A stretch of 64,000 bases of DNA from CAMAVH01 sp046297835 (GTDB lineage: Bacteria > Pseudomonadota > Alphaproteobacteria > SMXQ01). The notes under the pieces were generated by a model, which was given only the letters and a program-made list of their open reading frames with translations, was not told the origin of the DNA and ran no database searches. Position numbers and translations under genes: made by a program. The stretch is taken from assembly GCA_046297835.1 (NCBI GenBank), contig JBKBHI010000002.1, positions 248,001-312,000 of the forward strand. The letters are read 5' to 3'. Below are positions 8,725 through 16,340 of this stretch, piece by piece (within the stretch, counting starts at the first letter, position 1; each line of letters opens with the position of its first letter).

Positions 8725-9746
8725 TTCGTTCCTTTGGCCGCCCCGGCGGCGGGCATCACCGAGGGCGCGGTTTCACGCATGTAGCGTTCGACGCCGCGAT
8801 GCAGCGGCGCGGTGAGGCCGGCCGTCAGGATGTCGTCCCGCTCCAATCCGGCCAAGGCCGGGTGCGACGATTTGAATCCGTCGAAATCGCGCAGGATCGC
8901 CGCCGTCATGCGATAGACCGCTTCGTCGCTTTCGCGCGTCGTCGTCACCAGGGTGGCGCGCAGGCCGACCGAGCGGACGCTGCGCGTCTGGCCGGGATAG
9001 GTGTTGGCCGGAATCGTGACCGCCGCGTAATAAGGATTCTGGCGCGTGAAGCGCTCGACCAGTTCCCCGGCGATCGGCAGCATCGTCGTCTCGCAGCGCG
9101 TCAACGCCGCGCGGATCGAGGCATTGGGCTGGCCGGCGAGATAGACCAGCGCGTCGGCCGAACCCGCGCACAGCGCATCCGCCTGGGCTTCCGGCGGGAA
9201 TTGCGTGGGAATGACGAGACGCTCGATCTCCTGCCCCAAGCTTTCGAACACCAGGCGGATGCTTTCGCGCTGGCCCGAGCCGGGCAAGCCGAGATTGACG
9301 CGCTTGCCTTCGAGATCGGACAAAGTGCGGATCTTGGCATCCTGGCGCACGACGACGGTTAGAACTTCGGGATGCAACGCCATGATCGCGCGCAGCGACG
9401 GAAAGGCGGCGAGCGGCTGCGGCCCGCCGGCGCCGCGCACGGCGTAATTCTGCCAGTCCGATTGCACGATGGCGTATTCCGCCTCGCCGCGGCGCAGCGC
9501 TTCGATGTTGTAATAGGAGCCGGCGGTGGTGCGCGCGCTGCAGCGCAGGCCATGCTCCGCGCGCTCGGCGTTGAGCAATTTGCAGATCGCTTGGCCGACC
9601 GGGTAATAGACGCCGGTTTCGCCGCCGGTGGCGATGACCAGGAAACGGTCCGCCGTGGACTGGACCGGCCGATCTTCCGTCAGGCTCAGAAGGGCAAAGC
9701 CCGCCGCGACCGCGACGATCAATCCGAACAGCAGTTTTTTGAACAA
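8721..9746 (-). CDS. TAXI-family TRAP transporter solute-binding protein
   Basis: A 341-residue exported binding protein of the TAXI branch of TRAP transporters. The N-terminus (FKKLLFGLIVAVAAGFALLSL) is an uncleaved-looking signal or anchor. It then has the family's VIATGGETGVYYPVGQAICKLLN segment, ARTTAGSYYNIEALRRGEAEYAIVQSDW and VNLGLPGSGQRESIRLVFESLG. I chose the TTG at 9746 because a GGGGGGAAG run lies just before it and a signal begins straight after; the ATG at 9782 adds twelve residues without such support. No fused DctQM membrane gene is adjacent. Its stop overlaps the prfC stop tail to tail in a 4-base palindrome. Confidence 0.85.
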   Translation of the reverse strand: MFKKLLFGLIVAVAAGFALLSLTEDRPVQSTADRFLVIATGGETGVYYPVGQAICKLLNAERAEHGLRCSARTTAGSYYNIEALRRGEAEYAIVQSDWQNYAVRGAGGPQPLAAFPSLRAIMALHPEVLTVVVRQDAKIRTLSDLEGKRVNLGLPGSGQRESIRLVFESLGQEIERLVIPTQFPPEAQADALCAGSADALVYLAGQPNASIRAALTRCETTMLPIAGELVERFTRQNPYYAAVTIPANTYPGQTRSVRSVGLRATLVTTTRESDEAVYRMTAAILRDFDGFKSSHPALAGLERDDILTAGLTAPLHRGVERYMRETAPSVMPAAGAAKGTN

Positions 9747-10168
9747 AGCTTCCCCCCGCGCTTGACCGCAACAATAGGTCAAGGCGGCGGTGGGCGCGAG
9801 CGCTGCGCGCTGACCTTATCGGCCGGGCATGCGGAGTCGCGGCGATGCCCCTCACGAAAACGGGGCGCCGCTTTCCTCCCCCAAGGTCGGCGGCGCCCCG
9901 CTCATTTCCCGCAGGCGGGAAAGTCGTGATCCTCGCTCTTCTAAGCAAAGCCCGTGCCAGCCGCCGGCAGTCCGCCCCGCCAAAGAATCGGCCTTCTGCG
10001 ATTAGCCCCTTGTTATAATGTGACAAAAGGGTCCGCCTGGGCTGGGCTAGCGAAATAAGCTACCCCCTCACCTGAGAGAAGGCGATGGACAATATAAAGA
10101 CTGGTATATATATTTATATAGTTTTCCCGCCGCGATGATCCGGCAATGACCAAAGGATGGAGGACAGC
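9747..10168. other. Intergenic region with hairpins and an AT-rich promoter
   Basis: No gene is seen. 9861-9871 pairs perfectly with 9890-9900 (CGGGGCGCCGC/GCGGCGCCCCG), and 9905-9922 is a second perfect hairpin (TTTCCCGC-AG-GCGGGAAA). Neither is followed by a clear T run, so terminator function is uncertain. The last hundred bases become strikingly AT-rich and hold the promoter-like element listed separately. Confidence 0.5.
10086..10114 (+). promoter_or_regulatory. AT-rich promoter of the Tat-like peptide/HprK module
   Basis: A sigma-70-like reading is TGGACA (10086-10091), 17 bases, TATATT (10109-10114). An alternative -10, TATATA at 10107-10112, lies six bases after ATATAAAGA (10092-10100). 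That is the same arrangement as in the two matching promoters at 35.7 and 59.3 kb, so this may be a shorter third copy of one regulatory element. The predicted transcript would begin near 10120, about 50 bases before the peptide start. Confidence 0.45.
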
Positions 10169-10420
10169 ATGGCCGATAACGATTTGACGCCTGTCCCGCA
10201 TGTTCAAAGCTCGCAGGACGATCCCGTCGTTTCGGCGGCCGCCGAACCTGCGAGCGCGCTCAACCGCCGCCAGGCATTGGCCAAGCTCGGGCTCGCCGCC
10301 GGCACCGCCTATGCCGCGCCGACCCTGCTGTCGCTGACCGAAGCCAAAGCGCAAGGCGGGCCGCCCTGGGGCCGTCCCTCGCGGCCGGGGGAACCCGACG
10401 AGCCGAAGCAAAAAGGCTGA
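10169..10420 (+). CDS. Small Tat-like signal protein releasing a short Pro/Gly-rich peptide
   Basis: An 83-residue protein. It starts at the ATG with GGAGG eight bases upstream (an earlier in-frame ATG at 10157 lacks a site). Residues 1-30 are polar. Residues 31-58 form a twin-arginine-like signal: LNRRQALAKLGLAAG with Arg33-Arg34, then a hydrophobic core. Ala59-Lys60-Ala61 is a signal-peptidase AxA motif. Cleavage there would release a 22-residue tail rich in Gly, Pro, Arg and Lys (starting QGGPPWGRPSRPGEP). It is the first gene of a likely operon with an HprK-related kinase and a PqqD-like protein, so it could be the substrate or cargo of that module; this is inference. Similar small twin-arginine proteins with Ser/Arg/Pro tails are, from memory, common near such modules in alphaproteobacteria. 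Confidence 0.7.
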   Translation: MADNDLTPVPHVQSSQDDPVVSAAAEPASALNRRQALAKLGLAAGTAYAAPTLLSLTEAKAQGGPPWGRPSRPGEPDEPKQKG

Positions 10421-10434
10421 TCGCGGAGCAGGCG

Positions 10435-11310
10435 GTGCGCGTCCAATTCGCAGGCATTCCGCAACCGATCCAGTTGGACGGTTGCGCCGGCCTGCTCGAC
10501 CGCGTCGCCGCCCTCAGCCAAGGCTGGCGCTGGCGGGAGACCGACGATCCGCAGGACGCCGTGATCGCCATCACCCGTCTGGCGGGCGGCTGGCGGATCG
10601 CCTCGCGCTGGACGCCCGAGCCGGCGGTCTATGACGATGAGACCGATATCGTATGCGCCCTGTTCGCCGATCTCATGCTGGCGCACGTGGCCGCCCATGA
10701 CCGGCTGCTCTGCCTCCATGCCGGGGCCGTCGCCATCGGTTCGAGCACCGACGCGCCGCTGTTCGTCTTTCCTGCCGAAAGCCAGGCCGGCAAAAGCACC
10801 CTGACCGCCGCCCTCGCCGTCAGCGGCGGCCGGCTTTATAGCGACGACGTGTTGCCGGTCGATCTCGCCGCCGGCGCATCCGGACAAGCCATGGCCATCG
10901 GCCTCGCACCGCGTCCGCGCCTGCCGCTGCCGAACGCGCTGCCGCTGGCGCTGCGCGAGATGCTGAGCCGCCGTCTCCTGCTGGCCAATCCGCGTCACGG
11001 CTACGTCGCCTTGCCGCGCGAACGCCTCGCGCCGCTCGGCGAGCGCCGGCCGATCGCGGCCTTCGTCCGCCTTGAACGCGCGCCCGGCCACGCCTCGCTC
11101 GCCGCCACGCCGCGCAGCGAAATCATGACCCTGTTGCTGCGCCAGAATTTCGGCGCGACACCGCCCGCCACGGAGCTGGTCGAGCGGTTCGCCGCCCTGA
11201 CCGCCGCGGCGCGCTGCTGGCGGCTGCGTTACAGCGACATCGGCGAAGCTGTCGCCTTGCTCACGGCGCAAGCGCAGAGCGCGGCGGCGCAGCGCCGCCT
11301 CAGCGCATGA
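10435..11310 (+). CDS. HprK-related serine kinase (HPr-rel-A type)
   Basis: A 291-residue protein with a C-terminal HPr-kinase-like core. A P-loop AESQAGKST lies at residues 114-122 (Ala replaces the usual first Gly), a conserved HAGA at 95-98 and an acidic YSDD at 135-138 that would coordinate metal. This matches what I recall as HprK-related kinase A, a family found with PqqD-like and nucleotidyltransferase genes and lacking the true HPr kinase N-domain. The target is unknown; relatives in lasso-peptide clusters phosphorylate the peptide C-terminus. The start is GTG at 10435 with GGAG seven bases upstream, 14 bases after the peptide gene stop. It is cytoplasmic. Confidence 0.8.
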   Translation: MRVQFAGIPQPIQLDGCAGLLDRVAALSQGWRWRETDDPQDAVIAITRLAGGWRIASRWTPEPAVYDDETDIVCALFADLMLAHVAAHDRLLCLHAGAVAIGSSTDAPLFVFPAESQAGKSTLTAALAVSGGRLYSDDVLPVDLAAGASGQAMAIGLAPRPRLPLPNALPLALREMLSRRLLLANPRHGYVALPRERLAPLGERRPIAAFVRLERAPGHASLAATPRSEIMTLLLRQNFGATPPATELVERFAALTAAARCWRLRYSDIGEAVALLTAQAQSAAAQRRLSA

Positions 11311-11335
11311 GGCCGATGGTCGCGAGCCCTCCCCG

Positions 11336-11614
11336 ATGAGCGCGAAATGGCGGCGGCGAAACGGGGTCAAAGAGACGCCCGTGGATGCCGACATCTTCCT
11401 GGTCGTGCCGTCCGACGGCGAGATTTATCATCTCGACGCGCTCGGCGCGGCGCTGTGGCGCTTGCTCGAGACGCCGATGAGCGCCGCCGAGGCCGCCGCG
11501 ACCCTCGCCCTCGCCTTTCCCGATGCGCCGCCCGACGCCATCCAAGCCGACAGCGAGCGTTTCTTCGCCGATCTCAGCCAGCGCGGCCTGATCGAGGCCG
11601 ATCCCGCGGCTTAA
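11336..11614 (+). CDS. PqqD-like small protein (RRE-type peptide chaperone)
   Basis: A 92-residue protein with the PqqD fold signature: an N-terminal beta hairpin (VDADIFLVVPSDGEIYHLDALGAALWRLLE), then two or three helices with SAAEAAATLALAFP and a C-terminal LSQRGLIEAD. In pyrroloquinoline quinone and lasso-peptide synthesis this fold binds a precursor peptide leader. The context, after a small leader-bearing peptide and an HprK-like kinase, fits the PqqD member of the HPr-rel-A group. It follows the kinase by 25 bases. Its TAA stop overlaps the stop of the convergent nucleotidyltransferase in TTAA. Confidence 0.8.
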   Translation: MSAKWRRRNGVKETPVDADIFLVVPSDGEIYHLDALGAALWRLLETPMSAAEAAATLALAFPDAPPDAIQADSERFFADLSQRGLIEADPAA

Positions 11615-12648
11615 GCCGGCGGCAGGCCCGACCAGGGCCGGATCATCCCGCGCGCGCGGCGCAGCGCCCGGCGCGCGGCGATGCGCGGCCCGCCGGTCAG
11701 CAACCATTCACGCTGCTGCAATGCCAGCTTTGACGGCGTGACGGCGAACAGATCGGCGAATTGCGCGACCATGCGCCGCATCTCCGCGCCGGCGAGGCCG
11801 CGATAGGGCCGCGCCAAAACTGCGGGAAATTCTTCGGCCGCGGCCCCGAGACCGATCAGCAGCTGCGCGGTGAGACGCAATAGCCGGAGATTGCCGCCAG
11901 CCTGCGCGAGCCGCATCGCCTCCTCCAACGCGGATGGCCAATCAGGCCGCCGGCGCAACGCGACGATATCCAGGACCGAGCGCACCGCGTTCTGATCGTA
12001 TTTGTCGCGCGCCGCATGACTGGCCGCCATCAGCAACAAGTGGGAATCGCGCGGGATCGCCAGCATCTGTCCAGCCTCCCGGATGTGCCGCGCGCCAGCG
12101 AAGGTCGCGACGACGTCGATTGAACGCGGCAACGGCGGCTCGTCGGGCGCGATGTGCAGGTCGAAGGCCAATTGGCCGTCCGGCGCGACGCAGGGGTGAA
12201 AGCTCGCTTCGCCACTATGGCCCCAGAACGGCGTGCCGGCGCTCGGGCGAAAGACGAACCCCTCGCGGCGCAAGAAGGCCGCAAGCCGCGCCGCATCCGC
12301 CGGACGCGCGAGCAGATCGACATCGCCCAACCCGCGCAATTCCGGATCGGGATAAAACGCCAGACCCGTGGCGAATCCCTTCAGCGGCAAAACATCGATT
12401 CCGGCAGCTGCGATTTGCGTCAGCCAGCGCCGCGCTTCGGCGCGCAGATAGCGCGTGCGCAGCCGGTCGCGCAAAATCTCATCGGGCGCGATGGCGTCCT
12501 GAGCCGGCAACAACCAGCTTGCCTCGGCCGGCGAGGTCAGCCGAGCGAGCCGCCCGATCGTCGGCCGCAGTTGCGCCAGCGCGGACGCATCCATCGCCAC
12601 GGCCGGATCGAGAAGGTAATGCCAGAGAGAGGGCGTTGCGGCGGCCAT
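11611..12648 (-). CDS. Nucleotidyltransferase family protein (NTP_transf_5 type)
   Basis: A 345-residue protein with the uncharacterised nucleotidyltransferase pattern: LPLKGFATGLAFYPDPELRGLGDVDLLARP, where GDVDLL supplies the acidic metal-binding pair, followed by FDLHIAPDEPP, a third acidic-site candidate, and an all-alpha C-terminal half. Members co-occur with HprK-related kinases and PqqD-like genes and in several lasso-peptide clusters; the reaction is not established. It faces the kinase/PqqD pair tail to tail and lies 15 bases after hldE on the same strand, so it may be the last gene of the sugar operon transcript, linking the two groups. Confidence 0.8.
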   Translation of the reverse strand: MAAATPSLWHYLLDPAVAMDASALAQLRPTIGRLARLTSPAEASWLLPAQDAIAPDEILRDRLRTRYLRAEARRWLTQIAAAGIDVLPLKGFATGLAFYPDPELRGLGDVDLLARPADAARLAAFLRREGFVFRPSAGTPFWGHSGEASFHPCVAPDGQLAFDLHIAPDEPPLPRSIDVVATFAGARHIREAGQMLAIPRDSHLLLMAASHAARDKYDQNAVRSVLDIVALRRRPDWPSALEEAMRLAQAGGNLRLLRLTAQLLIGLGAAAEEFPAVLARPYRGLAGAEMRRMVAQFADLFAVTPSKLALQQREWLLTGGPRIAARRALRRARGMIRPWSGLPPA

Positions 12649-12663
12649 GCGCGCGACCGCGGC

Positions 12664-14142
12664 TCAGCGCGCCATGCGCGAAATCGTCGCCGTGGTGCTT
12701 TGGCCGGGGACCAATTCGGCGAGCACGACCTTGCCGCCGTAGGACTGCACGAGGTCGCCGCCGACGACATCCTTCAGCGCGTAATCGGCGCCCTTCACCA
12801 GCACGTCGGGCTTGAGCGCTTTGATCAGACGCAGCGGCGTGTCCTCGCCGAAGATCACGACGAGGTCGACGCCGGCGAGCGAGCCGAGCATGACGGCGCG
12901 CGCCGCTTCCGATTGCACCGGCCGCTCGGGCCCCTTGAGCCGTTTGACCGACGCGTCGCTGTTGAGGCCGACAATCAGACGGTCGCAGGCGGCGCGCGCC
13001 TGTTCCAGCAAGGACACATGGCCGGGGTGCAGCAAGTCGAAACAGCCGTTGGTGAAGCCGACGCGCAAGCCCTGGCGACGCCAACGCGCCACCTGGTCCA
13101 GCGCGCCGTCGAGCCCGGCGATCTTGCGCTCGCCGCGCAGCAGGTCGCCGGCATGGATCGCGTCGGCGATCTCGTCGCGCCGCGCCACGGCGGTGCCGAC
13201 CTTGGCGACGACGATGCCGGCCGCGACATTGGCGAGCCGGGCCGCGTCGAGCAACGGCACGCCGGCGGCCAGGCCGGCGGCGATGGCGGCCACCACCGTG
13301 TCGCCCGCGCCGGAAACATCGAACACTTCGCGCGCTTCGGCCGGCAGGTGATGGACCTCGGACGCGCCGATCAGGCTCATGCCGTCGGCGCTGCGCGTCG
13401 CCAGCACATAGTCGATGCCGCAATCGGCGACGATCTTGCGGGCGGCGGCGACGATCTCCTCGTCGCTGCCGGTCGCCATGCCGCTCGCGGCCTGCAATTC
13501 CTTGCGGTTGGGCGTCACCACCGTCGCGCCGCGATAGCGCGTGAAATCCGCGCCCTTGGGGTCGACGACGACCGGCACGCCGGCCTGGCGAGCGAAGGCG
13601 ATGAGACCCGCCGCGCCGTCCGGCGCGAAGACGCCTTTGCCGTAATCCGACACCACCAGCGCCCCGGCATCTGGGAGCAGGTTCTGCGCGTTCTCGACGA
13701 TGCGCCGTTGCAAGGCCTGCGGCACGCCCGAGGTGCGTTCGCGATCGGCGCGCAGCATCTGCTGATGCCCGGCGACGTAGCGAGTCTTCACTGTGGTGAG
13801 GTGGTCGGGCAACACCCTGAGGCGCGGCACGACGCCGGCTTCGGCGGCCAGCATGGCGGACAATTGCTGCCCCGCCGCGTCGTCGCCGATCAGCGAGACG
13901 AAGTCGGTCACGGCCCCGAGCGCCGCGATGTTGCGCGCCACGTTGCCGGCCCCGCCGGCCATCGCCGTCTCGCGCGTTTCGCGCAGCACCGGAATCGGCG
14001 CTTCCGGCGAGATGCGCTCGACCTCGCCATAGATGAAACGGTCGAGCATGGCGTCGCCGACGATGACGACGCGCGCCCCGGTCAGGCGGTCGAGGATCGC
14101 GGCCAGCGCCGAAGCGTTCGCGTCGGGGGCAGGAGAACTCAT
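12664..14142 (-). CDS. hldE: Bifunctional heptose-7-phosphate kinase/heptose-1-phosphate adenylyltransferase
   Basis: A 492-residue cytoplasmic enzyme for ADP-heptose synthesis. The N-terminal ribokinase-like domain (1 to about 320) shows GGAGNVARN and the anion-hole motif DVSGAGDTVVAA. The C-terminal nucleotidyltransferase domain shows GFTNGCFDLLHPGHVSLLEQAR with its HxGH. Together they phosphorylate D-glycero-D-manno-heptose 7-phosphate at C1 and, after dephosphorylation by GmhB elsewhere, adenylate it. This serves lipopolysaccharide core or heptose-containing polysaccharide. The start overlaps the fcl stop by four bases (ATGA), indicating an operon gmd-fcl-hldE. Confidence 0.95.
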   Translation of the reverse strand: MSSPAPDANASALAAILDRLTGARVVIVGDAMLDRFIYGEVERISPEAPIPVLRETRETAMAGGAGNVARNIAALGAVTDFVSLIGDDAAGQQLSAMLAAEAGVVPRLRVLPDHLTTVKTRYVAGHQQMLRADRERTSGVPQALQRRIVENAQNLLPDAGALVVSDYGKGVFAPDGAAGLIAFARQAGVPVVVDPKGADFTRYRGATVVTPNRKELQAASGMATGSDEEIVAAARKIVADCGIDYVLATRSADGMSLIGASEVHHLPAEAREVFDVSGAGDTVVAAIAAGLAAGVPLLDAARLANVAAGIVVAKVGTAVARRDEIADAIHAGDLLRGERKIAGLDGALDQVARWRRQGLRVGFTNGCFDLLHPGHVSLLEQARAACDRLIVGLNSDASVKRLKGPERPVQSEAARAVMLGSLAGVDLVVIFGEDTPLRLIKALKPDVLVKGADYALKDVVGGDLVQSYGGKVVLAELVPGQSTTATISRMAR

Positions 14143-15077
14143 GCCGCCTTCGCTTTCTCTTCGAGGTACCAGCGATAGGTCTCGGCCACGCCCTCCCGCA
14201 GGCCGATCCGCGCCTTCCAGCCGGCCGACGTCAGACGCGAGACGTCGAGCAATTTGCGCGGCGTGCCGTCCGGCTTGCTCAGATCGAACGCTAGCGCGCC
14301 CTTATAGCCGACGACGTCGCCGACGAGCCGCGCCAGATCGGCGATGGAGATATCTTCGCCGACGCCGACATTGACGATTTCGCCCGACGAATAATTTTCC
14401 ATCAGGAACAGGCAAGCATCCGCCATGTCGTCGACATGGAGGAATTCGCGGCGCGGCGTGCCGCTGCCCCAAATCGGCACGGACGGCGCGCCGGCTAGCT
14501 TAGCTTCATGAAATTTGCGGATCAGCGCCGGCAGGACATGGGAATTGGCGAGATCGAAATTGTCGTTCGGTCCATAGAGATTGGTCGGCATCAGGCTGAT
14601 GGCGTCGAAACCGTGTTGCCGGCGATAGGCTTGGCACATGGCGATGCCGGCGATCTTGGCGATGGCATAGGCTTCGTTTGTCGGCTCAAGCGGGCCGGTG
14701 AGCAAGCTATCCTCGCGGATCGGCTGCGGCGCGAATTTCGGATAGATGCAGGAGGAGCCGAGAAAGACCAGCTTCTTCGCGCGCGCCTTGTAAGCCGCGT
14801 CGATGACGTTGGTCTGAATCAGCAGATTTTCGCGCAGGAAATCGGCGCGATAGGCGTCATTTGCGGCGATGCCGCCGACCTTCGCCGCGGCGAGAAAGAC
14901 GTGGCTCGGCTTGATCTCTGCAAAAAAGCGCGACGTCGCGGCCGCATCGGTCAGATCCAGTTCGGCGCGCGCGCGGGTGACGATATCGCGATAGCCGGCA
15001 CGTTGCAGACGGCGGACGATGGCGGAGCCGACCAGGCCGCGATGGCCGGCGACGAAGACGCGGCTGGCTTTGTCCAT
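14139..15077 (-). CDS. fcl: GDP-L-fucose synthase
   Basis: A 312-residue short-chain dehydrogenase-type epimerase-reductase. The NADP-binding GHRGLVGSAIVRRL (GxxGxxG), AAAKVGGI, catalytic Ser in GSSCIYP and the YxxxK pair in YAIAK are all present, as is the family's ENLLIQTNVIDAAY. It converts GDP-4-keto-6-deoxy-mannose, the product of the preceding gmd gene, to GDP-L-fucose. It lies 27 bases after gmd and overlaps hldE. The length is standard. The fucose donor would feed the glycosyltransferases at 35.8-45.4 kb, one of which resembles the colanic-acid enzyme WcaI. Confidence 0.95.
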   Translation of the reverse strand: MDKASRVFVAGHRGLVGSAIVRRLQRAGYRDIVTRARAELDLTDAAATSRFFAEIKPSHVFLAAAKVGGIAANDAYRADFLRENLLIQTNVIDAAYKARAKKLVFLGSSCIYPKFAPQPIREDSLLTGPLEPTNEAYAIAKIAGIAMCQAYRRQHGFDAISLMPTNLYGPNDNFDLANSHVLPALIRKFHEAKLAGAPSVPIWGSGTPRREFLHVDDMADACLFLMENYSSGEIVNVGVGEDISIADLARLVGDVVGYKGALAFDLSKPDGTPRKLLDVSRLTSAGWKARIGLREGVAETYRWYLEEKAKAA

Positions 15078-15104
15078 GCGGCCGCCTCCTGTCCTTTCGC
15101 CGCG

Positions 15105-16151
15105 TCAGCCGTTCTTGAACTGGCGCAGGCCCACTTCGTGGCCCGCCGCCTTCAAGGTGGCTTCCTGCTTGGCGAGCTCCATATCGTGCTCGACCATCAT
15201 CTTGACCAGCGTCTTGAAATCGATTTTCGGCGCCCATTCCAGCCGCTCGCGCGCTTTGCTCGCGTCGCCGCACAAAGCGTCGACCTCGGTCGGCCGGAAA
15301 TAGCGCTCGTCGATCTCGATATGCTTCTTCCAATCGAGATCCGCTAGCGCGAAGGCGGCTTCGGCGAATTCCTTGACCGAATGCATCTCCCCGGTGGCGA
15401 TGACGTAATCGTCGGCTTCGTCTTCTTGCAGCATCAGCCACATAGCCTCGACATAATCGCCGGCGAAGCCCCAGTCGCGCTTAGCCTCGAGATTGCCGAG
15501 ATAAAGCTTGTCCTGCAGGCCGAGCTTGATGCGGCCGACCGCCCGCGTGATCTTGCGGGTCACGAACGTCTCGCCGCGCAACGGCGACTCGTGGTTGAAC
15601 AGAATGCCGTTGGCGATGAACAGGCCATAGGCTTCGCGATAGTTCACGCCGAGCCAATGGGCCGCCAGCTTGCTGACGGCGTAGGGGCTGCGCGGATAGA
15701 ATGGCGTCGCCTCATTCTGCGGCGGCTTGGCCGCGCCGTACATTTCCGACGAGCCGGCCTGATAGACCCTCACTTGCATGTCGGACACTTCGACATAGTC
15801 GCGCAAAGCTTCGAACAGGCGCAGCGCGCCGGTATAGACGACGTCGGCGGTATATTCCGGCTGCTCGAACGAGACTTTGACGTGCGACTGCGCGCCGAGA
15901 TTATAGACCTCGTCGGGCTGCACTTTTTCGATGATGCGGCGCAGGCTGGTGCCGTCGGTCATGTCGCCGTAATGCAGCAGCAGCTTGGCTTTGGGATCGT
16001 GCGGATCGCGATAGAGGTTGTCGATGCGATCGGTGTTGAAGGTGCTGGCGCGGCGGATAATGCCGTGGACCGTATAGCCCTTGCGCAGCAGGAAATCGGC
16101 GAGATAAGCGCCGTCCTGACCGGTGATGCCGGTGATCAAAGCCTTCTTCAT
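15105..16151 (-). CDS. gmd: GDP-mannose 4,6-dehydratase
   Basis: A 348-residue NADP-dependent dehydratase that makes GDP-4-keto-6-deoxy-D-mannose. It shows GITGQDGAYLADFLL at the nucleotide-binding site, YNLGAQSHVKVSFEQP, a catalytic SSEMYG and YAVSK, and NHESPLRGETFVTRKI, all diagnostic of Gmd. It is the first gene of the gmd-fcl-hldE operon. A possible minus-strand promoter in the upstream gap is TTGAAA (near 16257-16262) with a TAATGC-like -10, but it is weak. Confidence 0.95.
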   Translation of the reverse strand: MKKALITGITGQDGAYLADFLLRKGYTVHGIIRRASTFNTDRIDNLYRDPHDPKAKLLLHYGDMTDGTSLRRIIEKVQPDEVYNLGAQSHVKVSFEQPEYTADVVYTGALRLFEALRDYVEVSDMQVRVYQAGSSEMYGAAKPPQNEATPFYPRSPYAVSKLAAHWLGVNYREAYGLFIANGILFNHESPLRGETFVTRKITRAVGRIKLGLQDKLYLGNLEAKRDWGFAGDYVEAMWLMLQEDEADDYVIATGEMHSVKEFAEAAFALADLDWKKHIEIDERYFRPTEVDALCGDASKARERLEWAPKIDFKTLVKMMVEHDMELAKQEATLKAAGHEVGLRQFKNG

Positions 16152-16287
16152 CGCATCCTCGTTCGCGGCGACGATGGCCGCCTATGAGACCAAACGAGCG
16201 GTTATACACCACTTCCAGGCCGTTCGCAGCCCGCATTATCGCGCTTAGCGGTTGTTTTCAAAGGGTTTTATCGGCCCTTGAAAGGAA

Positions 16288-16317
16288 AGGCCCGACGCCA
16301 TCTCCGGCGCCGGGCCT
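16288..16317 (-). terminator. Intrinsic terminator after the giant secreted-protein gene
   Basis: On the minus strand a 12-base stem (AGGCCCGGCGCC pairing with GGCGTCGGGCCT, one mismatch) with a six-base loop is followed by TTTCCTTT. It lies 24 bases after the stop of the giant gene at 16341. A second hairpin with one bulged base (16256-16284) follows. Confidence 0.8.
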
Positions 16318-16340
16318 CGTTGCTCGATAGCTTCGTCTCG

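Noticed and set aside
10169..12648. Lasso-peptide biosynthesis cluster
   Set aside because: No asparagine-synthetase-like cyclase, no B2 protease and no typical precursor are present; only the kinase, PqqD-like and nucleotidyltransferase types are shared.
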